A stretch of DNA of 64,000 nucleotides from Nonomuraea soli (GTDB taxonomy: Bacteria > Actinomycetota > Actinomycetes > Streptosporangiales > Streptosporangiaceae). Location: the NCBI RefSeq assembly GCF_013761175.1, contig NZ_JACDUR010000008.1, positions 323,875 through 387,874 on the forward strand. Reading direction: 5' to 3'. Below are positions 52,328 to 59,590 of the stretch, piece after piece. Both the position numbers and the translations under genes were made by a program. The notes under the pieces are model-generated. The model was not told the DNA's origin. It was given only the letters and a program-made list of their open reading frames with translations, and ran no database searches. Within the stretch, counting starts at the first letter, position 1; each line of letters begins with the position of its first letter.

Positions 52328-54052
52328 TCATTTAACGCGGGGAAGGAGCAGAGCAGAAGGATGTTCCGGCGAATGGGACACCTCGACGTCGGCGGGGACC
52401 ATCTCCTCCGACGCGGACGCCAGTGAGCCTGTCCCGAAATTTCGGGCGATGGTGGGGTACGCGCCGCTGGCGATGTGCACCCGCACCCGATGCCCCGCCT
52501 TGAACCGGTGCCCGATCGGCCACAACTCCACCTCGACACGCCGCCACCCGTCGGCATCCGGCTCCGCCGACGAGACGGAGGACGAGAGGGAACCGCCAGG
52601 AAAGGAGGCCGGGGAGGAGGCGAGGCCATTGGCAGCGGAGGAGCCGGTGGAAGAGCCCGAAGAGGTGCCCCAAGAGGAGCCCTGGCTGAGGTCGTCGAGG
52701 GTGTCTCCCGGTGGCCGCAGCCGCCGCACCCCCTCGCACACGTTCATCGAGCGCCCGTCCGGATGCACGTCGCACAGCCGTACGACCACGTCCACGTGCG
52801 GCGTGTTGGAGCGCACCCACAGGCGCGCCGACACGGGCCCGATCGCCTCCAGGTCCTCCCGCAGCGGCTCACTGCTGTAGACGAGCACGTCGCGCCGCGC
52901 CTCCAGCCGGCGCTGGTCGCGCGGCAGCGAGTTGGACAGCAGCACCGGCCCGCCGATCACCGGCGTCGGGTGGCCGGGGTGGTACCGGTACCGGTCGGGC
53001 TCGGACGGCCGCGGGTTGTCCGGCGACAGCCCGAACCCGGGCTGCAGGTGCCAGGGTTCGGCGCGCATGCCCGGCACCGGCCAGTCGGGGTAGTCGCGCC
53101 ACTCGCCGGCGCCCGTGATGTGCAGGCGTACGGGGTCGTCGCGCAGCCCGGACGGGTCGCCCATGAGGTGCGCGCGGAACCAGGCCAGCGCGTCGGCGGT
53201 GGAGTAGCGCCCCTGCCGGGGGTCGACGTGGTACCAGGGGCCCACGGTCAGCTGGGGCCGCCGCCCGGCCGCGCGCAGCGCCAGGTAGTCGCGCAGCTGC
53301 CACGGCAGGAACACGTCGTACCACCCGCCGACCATGGTGACCGGCGCCTCGACCTCGCCGACCGCGGCGGAGAAGTCGCGTTTGCTCCAGTACGGCACCG
53401 CCGGATCGGCGTGGTGCCCGAGCAGGTCCCGGTAGAAGGCCAGCGGCTGCCCGGCCGAGACCAGGTCGAGCTCGTCCACGGCCCGCTTGGACAGCACCGC
53501 CCGCCGCGCGTTGCGCGGGGCGCGCAGGATGGCGGTGGCGCCGAACCGCCCGCTCATCGCGTGGGTGAGCGTGGTCCACGACAGCGTCGACTCCAGGGCG
53601 AAAGCCCCGCCCACGTAGGCGGCGTCGCGGAACTGGGAGGCGCTGATCTGTACGGCCATGGCCCGGAGGTCGGGCCCGGCGTAGGGGGCGATCGCCCACT
53701 GGGTGTAGCCGAGGTAGGAGGGCCCGAACATGCCGAACGTCCCGCCGTACCAGCTCTGGCGCCGCAGCCAGGCGACGGTGGCGAGCCCGTCGTCGTGCTC
53801 GTCGCCGAGCGGGTCGAGCAGGCCGCCGGAGCCGTAGCCGCCGCGGCAGCTCTGCATGACGACCTGGAAGCCCTGGCGGGCGAAGCCGCGGCCGAAGGCC
53901 CAGCCGAACGCGCCGCGCCTGCCGTACGGAGAACGGATCAGGATCGTCGGCGGCCGTTCCGCCCCCACCGGGATGTAGCGGTCGGCCAGGAGGACGACGC
54001 CGTCGGGCATCGGCACGGGGAGGTCACGTTGCAGCCGGACGCGAAAGGCCAT
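52328..54052 (-). CDS. CocE/NonD family hydrolase with a Ser/Gly insert
   Basis: 574 residues. Catalytic Ser112 (GPSYLG), Asp246 (GGWYDVF) and His275 (GPWYHV) mark an X-Pro dipeptidyl-peptidase-like ester/amide hydrolase of the CocE type. The C-terminal jelly-roll domain is interrupted at about 457-493 by GSSWGTSSGSSTGSS and SSPASFPGGSLSSSV, a low-complexity insert. First gene of the hydrolase-VOC-CMD operon. A perfect palindrome touches its start codon. Substrate unknown. Confidence 0.85.
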   Translation of the reverse strand: MAFRVRLQRDLPVPMPDGVVLLADRYIPVGAERPPTILIRSPYGRRGAFGWAFGRGFARQGFQVVMQSCRGGYGSGGLLDPLGDEHDDGLATVAWLRRQSWYGGTFGMFGPSYLGYTQWAIAPYAGPDLRAMAVQISASQFRDAAYVGGAFALESTLSWTTLTHAMSGRFGATAILRAPRNARRAVLSKRAVDELDLVSAGQPLAFYRDLLGHHADPAVPYWSKRDFSAAVGEVEAPVTMVGGWYDVFLPWQLRDYLALRAAGRRPQLTVGPWYHVDPRQGRYSTADALAWFRAHLMGDPSGLRDDPVRLHITGAGEWRDYPDWPVPGMRAEPWHLQPGFGLSPDNPRPSEPDRYRYHPGHPTPVIGGPVLLSNSLPRDQRRLEARRDVLVYSSEPLREDLEAIGPVSARLWVRSNTPHVDVVVRLCDVHPDGRSMNVCEGVRRLRPPGDTLDDLSQGSSWGTSSGSSTGSSAANGLASSPASFPGGSLSSSVSSAEPDADGWRRVEVELWPIGHRFKAGHRVRVHIASGAYPTIARNFGTGSLASASEEMVPADVEVSHSPEHPSALLLPRVK

Positions 54053-54065
54053 TACTCATGAGTAA
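54052..54065. promoter_or_regulatory. Perfect palindrome TTACTCATGAGTAA at the CocE start
   Basis: 14-bp perfect palindrome sharing its first base with the start codon at 54052. TetR- or MarR-type operators have this form. No regulator gene adjoins. Confidence 0.6.
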
Positions 54066-54073
54066 CAGATGGA

Positions 54074-54096
54074 GCCCGGGATGCGGTAGCCCGGGC
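54074..54096. terminator. Hairpin after the DUF4394 gene
   Basis: GCCCGGG (54074-54080) pairs with CCCGGGC (54090-54096) around 9 nt, downstream of the DUF4394 stop on the minus strand. Confidence 0.4.
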
Positions 54097-54101
54097 CCCA
54101 G

Positions 54102-54147
54102 GCTCAGCGCGGGGTCACCACGATGCTCAGCGCAGGGTCACCGCGAT
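54102..54147. repeat. 23-bp duplication of the DUF4394 gene end
   Basis: GCTCAGCGCRGGGTCACCRC-type unit at 54102-54124 and 54125-54147, 21 of 23 identical. The second copy holds the last codons and TGA of the DUF4394 gene; the first lies just past the stop and carries the same TGA. Confidence 0.8.
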
Positions 54148-54990
54148 GTCGACGACCTGACGGCTGTTCGGGAACGTTCCAACAAGCATCGCGTTCCCCG
54201 TCAGCGCGTTGACCGTGTAGAAGCGGTAGGCGCCGTTGACGCGCAGCGTGGCATAGGCGGTGTTCGACACCGTCACCCCGTCGCGCACCTTGCTGTGGAT
54301 GTCGAACCCGGCCGCGGGCCCGGCGTCGACGCCCAGCTTGCCGGTGGGCGCCAGGGAGCCCGCGTTGGCGGGCGACTGCAGCGAGACCTGGTCGGCGGTG
54401 GTGTCCACGTCGAACAGCGTCGTGGCGGTGGCCGGGCTCAGGTCGTTGTTGGTGTAGGCGGCGCCGGTGACGCCCAGGGCGGTGACGCCCGTGGTGGCCG
54501 GGGGCACGGGCGGGTTGGTGAGCCTGCCGTCGGTGGCGGTCATGCCCGCCGCGGGCGCGCCCATGGCGTCGTCGATGTTGTGCCGCAGGTTCTGCCCGGT
54601 GTCGCTGATCACCCGCAGCCGGTTGGCGGCCGGGTTGAAGTCGACGCCGAAGCTGCGTCCGTCGAGGTCGACGGTGAGCTGGGAGACCTTGCTCGCCCTG
54701 GCGCGGGAGTCGAGGGTGTAGATCCCGCCCTTGTCGCCGACGGCGTAGAGCTTGCCGTCCTGGACGCGGAAGTCGATGCCGACGACCTTGCCGTCGCCCT
54801 TGAGTCCCGCGACCTTGCCGATCCGGTCGGTGGAGCGCGGGTTGTCGGCCTGGAAGGCGACGAGGGTGCCGTCGTCGGTCAGGCCGATGACGGTGGGCCC
54901 CGCCGTGTGCGTGGCCGCCGCGCTCGCGGGGGAGGCCGCGAGAGTCCCCGCCGCCACGGCGAGCAGGCTCGCCATGAGTGCCTTTCGCAT
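54127..54990 (-). CDS. Secreted DUF4394 protein
   Basis: 287 residues. Signal peptide to about 25 (LLAVAAGTLAASPASA). Repeated blocks such as VIGLTDDGTLVAFQADNP, IDFRVQDGKLYAVGDKGGIYTL and GVDFNPAANRLRVISDTGQN are the DUF4394 beta-propeller-like units. Extracellular; no enzyme motif; function unknown. AAGGAG 5 nt before the ATG. Its 3' end is duplicated downstream. Confidence 0.85.
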   Translation of the reverse strand: MRKALMASLLAVAAGTLAASPASAAATHTAGPTVIGLTDDGTLVAFQADNPRSTDRIGKVAGLKGDGKVVGIDFRVQDGKLYAVGDKGGIYTLDSRARASKVSQLTVDLDGRSFGVDFNPAANRLRVISDTGQNLRHNIDDAMGAPAAGMTATDGRLTNPPVPPATTGVTALGVTGAAYTNNDLSPATATTLFDVDTTADQVSLQSPANAGSLAPTGKLGVDAGPAAGFDIHSKVRDGVTVSNTAYATLRVNGAYRFYTVNALTGNAMLVGTFPNSRQVVDIAVTLR

Positions 54991-55095
54991 GGATGCTCCT
55001 TGATGAGGTTGCTGTCCCCGGTACTTCGGAGTGAGGGCCACGGCGGATTGCCTACGGTCGCGTAAGGAGATCGATCCTTGGCACACTGTCGGGTC

Positions 55096-55875
55096 ATGGG
55101 ACGAATCACGGCATTTGTCGCCTTGGGGGACAGTTTCACCGAGGGGCTCGAAGACCCCGCCGAACAGGGGTACCGGGGCTGGGCCGACCGCCTGGCCGAA
55201 CACATCGAGGCGCGGGATCCGGGACTGCGCTACGCCAACCTGGCCGTGCGCGGCCGCCTCATCCAGCAGATCGTGCGGGAACAGGTGCCGCTGGCCGTGG
55301 CCAGTGGAGCCGACCTGGTCTCGTTGTGCGGGGGAGGCAACGACATCATCCGGCCGGGGGCGCGGGTGGAGCAGGTCTCCCGATGGCTGGAGGAGGGGGT
55401 GCGGCGGATCAGGGAGTCCGGTGCGCAGGTGCTCCTGTTCACCGGCTTCGACCTGCGGCACGTGCCCGTCATGCGGCTGGCGCATACGAAGATCGAACAG
55501 TACAACCTGCACATCCACGACATCGCCCGGCGCCACGACACGCTCCTCGTGGACCTGTGGCCGATGCCGATCTTCCGCGACCGGCGCGCCTGGAGCGAGG
55601 ACCGGCTGCATCTCAGCTCCGACGGCCACCGCCGGGTGGCGCTGCGTGCCGCCGAGGTGATCGGGGTGCCGGTCGACGACGACTGGCGCAGCCCGTACCC
55701 CTACGTGCCGCAGCAGGGCTGGACCCTCAACAGGCGCGACGACCTGCACTGGGCGAGGGTCCACCTCGCCCCCTGGATCACCCGCCGGTTCAACGGGCGA
55801 TCGTCGGGGGACGAGGTGGACCCCAAGCGCCCCGAACTTATCCCGATTTATCCGGACGCTCGGAGATCCGGATGA
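55096..55875 (+). CDS. SGNH/GDSL hydrolase
   Basis: 259 residues. Block I FVALGDSFTEGLED gives the nucleophile Ser, ANLAVRGR is block II (Gly), LCGGGNDII block III (Asn) and LHLSSDGHRRVA block V (Asp, His). No signal peptide, so cytoplasmic or non-classically exported esterase/lipase. CACACT ends 8-9 nt before the ATG. Ends in a 38-bp convergent overlap with the subtilase gene. Confidence 0.85.
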   Translation: MGRITAFVALGDSFTEGLEDPAEQGYRGWADRLAEHIEARDPGLRYANLAVRGRLIQQIVREQVPLAVASGADLVSLCGGGNDIIRPGARVEQVSRWLEEGVRRIRESGAQVLLFTGFDLRHVPVMRLAHTKIEQYNLHIHDIARRHDTLLVDLWPMPIFRDRRAWSEDRLHLSSDGHRRVALRAAEVIGVPVDDDWRSPYPYVPQQGWTLNRRDDLHWARVHLAPWITRRFNGRSSGDEVDPKRPELIPIYPDARRSG

Positions 55876-58800
55876 GGTTCACGATCGGCTGGCCCTGCCG
55901 TACGGCGAAGCGCACGTTGAGCTGCCCGTCGGTCACCGTCGTGGTGTAGGAGCGGGCGCTGGCGGTGTAGTTGCCCACCTCCAGCGCCAGGTCCAGCGCC
56001 GGGATGGCCAGCTGGCCCTCGACCAGCACGTCGAAGACGCGCCTGCCGATCTGCGTGCCGCGGGTGTCGGCGAAGCCCAGCTCCACCGTGTAGGTGCCCG
56101 CGGGCACGTTGTCGAAGCGGTACTCCAGCATGTTCTCCCGCGCGGTGCGATACAGCGCCTGGTCGGACGTGCCGGAGATCGTGCGGCTGGTGGTGTGGGT
56201 GCGGTTGCTGGTGCCCACCCAGCCGTAGGAGCCGGTGGAGTACTTGCGATCCGGGCTCCAGGCGTCGCCGACCGCGTCGACGGAGGACTTGGTGCCGCCG
56301 GCGTCGACCGCGACCTGCAGCTTGGGCACCACGACGGTCACGAGCACCTCGGAGATCGGCTTGCGCCCGCTGTTCGACTTGACGATCAGCTTGGCCGCCT
56401 GCGTCGTGCCGGGCGCCACCCCGGCGCTGGAGACGGTGACGGTCACCGTCGCCTTGGCGCCCTTGGCCAGCTCGCCCGAGGTGGGCGCGGCGGTCAGCCA
56501 GCCCGCCTGGCTGGTGACGGTGTAGGCGGCCGGCGAGCCGAGGTTGGTCAGCTCGAAGGTCCGCGTGCGGGTGGCGTTGGTGGGCATCACCACGGTGATC
56601 TCACCCACGCTCGCCGCGACCGCGCCGGTGACGAGGGCCGTGTCGATCCGGGTGACGGAACCCGCCGCCACGGTCACCTCCTGGGTGAAGGTGCCGTAGT
56701 GCTCCTTGGAGACCGTCACCTGGTAGTCGCCCGCCAGCACCTGGCCGTAGAAGGAGCCGTCGGCGATCGTCGTGAAGGTCGCCACGTCACCGATCTTGAC
56801 CGTCGCCCCGGCCAGCGGCTTGCCGTCGTTGGCGTCGGACACCACGCCGGTGACCAGGCCGTGGCGGCTGGCCGAGATGGTGATCGACTGGCCGCTGGAG
56901 ACCGCCGCGCTCTCGTAGGAGTACTGCAGCGCGTCGGTGCCCGTGCCGTTCTCGACGCCGATCGTGGCGCTGGTGCCGCGCTCGCGCTCGGAGTCGATGC
57001 TCGCGTACCTGTAGGAGACCGAGCCGTTCTCGTTCAGGACCAGCGAGAAGGAGATCCGCAGGTCGGTGGCGTTGTAGAACTTCACGTTGCGCCACTCGAC
57101 CACGAACTGGCGGTTGGGCGCGGTGCCCGACGAGGCCGTGTAGATGCCGGATTCGGCGTCGGCGACCAGGTCGTCCCAGTAGGCATAGACGGAGTTGTTG
57201 GGCGAGCCGGTCGACGGGATCGTGCCGTTGCTGCCCGTCACGGTGTCGTTGCCCGACAGGTTGAGGTAGCCGTTGGTGCTGATCAGGGCGTTGGTCTGGG
57301 CCACGCCGTAGAAGGGGAAGGCGAACGGCAGGGTGACACGCTGGCCCTGGTCGTCGCCGGTCAGGGCGAGCTTCTCCGTTCCCTGGACGTACGGCTCGGC
57401 CCCGCTTCGGCAGGTGTAGCCGAAGTTGTCGCCACGCAGCGGCAGCTCCACGTCCTTGGTCACGTCGCCGGTCACCACGACCTCGGCCTGCGCTCCGCTG
57501 GAGCACCGCGAGCTCGGAGTGATCCGCAGCGTGTAGGTGCCCAGGGGCAGGGTGAGGCTGTAGCGGCCCTGGGCGTCGGTCGTGGTGCTCGCCGGGGTGC
57601 CGACCGCCTCGACCTTGGCGTTCGGCTCCGCCGTACCGGCCGTGGTGATCGTGCCGGAGACCGTCGCGGACGGCAGCTGGGTCAGGGCCAGGTCGGCGCT
57701 CGCGCTCTGGTCGGCCACGACGGTGGCGGTGCCGGTGGCGTCCTGGTAGCCGTACTTGGAGGCGGTGATCCGGTAGTCGCCGGGGCTCAGGCGCGGGAAG
57801 GCGTAGGTGCCGTCGGGGCCGGTGACCACCGAGCGGTCCAGCGGCCCGGAAACGGTGACGGTGACGCCGCCCACCGGGCTGCCGCCGGAGGTGACCGTGC
57901 CGCCGAGCTGGCCCATGCCGCCGCGCGGGGTGGCCTGGACGGCGGCGAAGGCGTCGAGCCTGCCCTCGCCCCAGTTGCCGTTGTCGTCGGCGGTGCCGCC
58001 GCAGCCGAGGTCGTTGACGTCGATCGCGGTGTCGTCGAGCAGCTGGCGGGTGGCGTCGATGTCGCCGATCAGCGCCGGGGCCGCCGACCACATCAGCGCG
58101 ACCGTGGCCGCCACGTGGGGCGAGGCCATCGAGGTGCCGGTGTAGTTGTCGTAGCCGCCGCCGGGGACCGACGAGCGCACGCTCACCGCGGGGGCGGAGA
58201 TGTTCGGCTTGGTGTCCGGCCTGGAGGCCGAGCCGCGGCTGGAGTTGTTGTAGATCGCGTTGTTGATGTCGAAGCCGCCGGTGCTGTAGCTGTTGAGGTA
58301 GTCACCCGGCGATCCGGCGGTGCCGCAGGCGGGTCCCGAGTTGCCGCTGGAGAACATCGGGAAGATGCCCGCGGCCACCCACGAGTCGACGATCTCCTGG
58401 TACCAGGGGTCGCCGCCGGGGCCGCCCCACGAGTTGTTGACGATGTCGGGAGCCAGCTCCGGCCGCGGGTTGGCGCCGTTGAGGTCGGTCGGCGCGGCGA
58501 TCCACTGGCCGGCCGACAGCAGCGAGGCGTCACTGCAGGTGCGGGCCTCGCAGCCCTTGGCGGCGATCCACTTCGCGCCGGGGGCGACGCCGATGCCGCT
58601 CTGGCCGAGCATGGTGCCCATCACGTGGGTGCCGTGTCCCTGGTTGTCGCAGGGCGCGGCGGTCGGGCAGATGTCGGCCGGGTCGTGCCAGTTGTAGTTG
58701 TGGTCGAAGGTGCCGTCGGCGTTGCGGCCGCGATACTGCGAGGCGATCTCGGGGTGGGTGAGATCGGCGCCGGTGTCGATGTGGGCCACGACGATGCCCT

Positions 58801-59320
58801 CGCCGCGCACGCCCAGCTCGCTCCAGACGCGGGGGGCGCCGACCCGGTCGATGTTCCACTCCACGGCGTTGACCTGGGCCTGGGTGGGGGCCTCGACCAC
58901 CTTGGGCACCTCCAGCACCCGGATCGGGGTGAGCGCCGTGACCTCGGGGAGCTTGGCGAGCTCGGCGGCGAGCTTGGCGTCGCCGGTCACCTTGACGGCG
59001 TTGACCAGCCAGAAGGAGGTGTAGTCGGCCTTGACCGACTTCAGCAGGTCGATGACGTTCGCCTGGGTGCTCTTGGCGAACTGGGTCTTGGTCTCGTAGA
59101 CGCTCTTGGCCTTGGCCGTCTTGGTGGTGGCCCGGCGTGCTTCGGCCAGGCTCGCCTGGCCCTTGACGCGGACCCAGAAGGTGGCCTTGTCGTCCTGATC
59201 CAGATCGGCGGCGACCGCCTTGTCGATCTTGTCAGGCTCTGGAGCGGCGTGGGCGACGCCGCTCGTGAAGGTGAGGGTGAGGAACGCGGATAAGACCGCC
59301 CGGGTGATCTTTCCAGCCAT
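55838..59320 (-). CDS. Large secreted subtilase (S8) with Ig-like and malectin-type domains
   Basis: 1160 residues. Signal peptide to about 26; an inhibitor-I9-like prodomain to about 145; S8 catalytic domain about 150-480 with Asp182 (HIDTGAD), His229 (GHGTHV), oxyanion Asn327 and Ser397 (GTSMASPH). Then two carboxypeptidase-regulatory beta domains (DGTYAFPRLSPGDYRIT and YSLTLPLGTYTLRI), an FPFYG/NIDO-like sandwich, a third regulatory unit (DGSFYGQVLAGDYQVT), an Ig-like stretch and a C-terminal malectin-like sugar-binding domain. Likely a cell-surface or secreted protease with adhesive domains. Confidence 0.85.
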   Translation of the reverse strand: MAGKITRAVLSAFLTLTFTSGVAHAAPEPDKIDKAVAADLDQDDKATFWVRVKGQASLAEARRATTKTAKAKSVYETKTQFAKSTQANVIDLLKSVKADYTSFWLVNAVKVTGDAKLAAELAKLPEVTALTPIRVLEVPKVVEAPTQAQVNAVEWNIDRVGAPRVWSELGVRGEGIVVAHIDTGADLTHPEIASQYRGRNADGTFDHNYNWHDPADICPTAAPCDNQGHGTHVMGTMLGQSGIGVAPGAKWIAAKGCEARTCSDASLLSAGQWIAAPTDLNGANPRPELAPDIVNNSWGGPGGDPWYQEIVDSWVAAGIFPMFSSGNSGPACGTAGSPGDYLNSYSTGGFDINNAIYNNSSRGSASRPDTKPNISAPAVSVRSSVPGGGYDNYTGTSMASPHVAATVALMWSAAPALIGDIDATRQLLDDTAIDVNDLGCGGTADDNGNWGEGRLDAFAAVQATPRGGMGQLGGTVTSGGSPVGGVTVTVSGPLDRSVVTGPDGTYAFPRLSPGDYRITASKYGYQDATGTATVVADQSASADLALTQLPSATVSGTITTAGTAEPNAKVEAVGTPASTTTDAQGRYSLTLPLGTYTLRITPSSRCSSGAQAEVVVTGDVTKDVELPLRGDNFGYTCRSGAEPYVQGTEKLALTGDDQGQRVTLPFAFPFYGVAQTNALISTNGYLNLSGNDTVTGSNGTIPSTGSPNNSVYAYWDDLVADAESGIYTASSGTAPNRQFVVEWRNVKFYNATDLRISFSLVLNENGSVSYRYASIDSERERGTSATIGVENGTGTDALQYSYESAAVSSGQSITISASRHGLVTGVVSDANDGKPLAGATVKIGDVATFTTIADGSFYGQVLAGDYQVTVSKEHYGTFTQEVTVAAGSVTRIDTALVTGAVAASVGEITVVMPTNATRTRTFELTNLGSPAAYTVTSQAGWLTAAPTSGELAKGAKATVTVTVSSAGVAPGTTQAAKLIVKSNSGRKPISEVLVTVVVPKLQVAVDAGGTKSSVDAVGDAWSPDRKYSTGSYGWVGTSNRTHTTSRTISGTSDQALYRTARENMLEYRFDNVPAGTYTVELGFADTRGTQIGRRVFDVLVEGQLAIPALDLALEVGNYTASARSYTTTVTDGQLNVRFAVRQGQPIVNLIRISERPDKSG

Positions 59321-59438
59321 GTGCTGACAGTGCGACCGAGTTGACTGCTTTGCAAGTGGCATTTATCGCCGAAATGTCAAAAGTCATGAAGCGTTACTCA
59401 AGCGACATCTGGTGAGCCCGGTTTCCTCCGCCCCGTGC

Positions 59439-59444
59439 TACGAT
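59439..59444 (+). promoter_or_regulatory. Probable -10 box of the trp leader
   Basis: TACGAT 8 nt before the leader ATG; no good -35 is seen. Confidence 0.4.
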
Positions 59445-59451
59445 CCCAGGC

Positions 59452-59493
59452 ATGCGAAACACCCTCCAGCTTCAGTGGTGGCGCCGCTCCTAG
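59452..59493 (+). CDS. trpL: trp operon leader peptide
   Basis: 13 residues, MRNTLQLQWWRRS, with two adjacent Trp codons (59476-59481) just before the stop. Ribosomes stalled at these codons under Trp shortage would cover the first hairpin and favour an antiterminator. It stands 97 nt ahead of the fused anthranilate synthase gene. Both the tandem Trp and the following terminator are visible, so this is a strong call. Confidence 0.9.
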   Translation: MRNTLQLQWWRRS

Positions 59494-59547
59494 GCGGCGC
59501 GATTTTCGCATTCCTCAACGGACGGCCGCCCCGGAAGGCGGCCTTTC
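59481..59547 (+). promoter_or_regulatory. trp transcription attenuator
   Basis: Hairpin 1:2 is GCGCCGC (59481-59487) with GCGGCGC (59494-59500). Terminator 3:4 is GGCCGCC (59525-59531) with GGCGGCC (59538-59544) then TTT. Segment 2 (GGCGGC, 59493-59498) can pair instead with segment 3 (GCCGCC, 59526-59531) as antiterminator. The overlap of Trp codons with segment 1 completes the attenuation logic. Confidence 0.85.
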
Positions 59548-59590
59548 CTGTGTCCGCCCCGGGGCTCTCACCAGGTGCTAAGGGGCAGCA

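Noticed and set aside
56195..59293. 1032-codon plus-strand frame across the subtilase
   Set aside because: Antisense shadow with Gly/Val/Asp/Arg bias; the minus strand holds the full catalytic triad and signal peptide.
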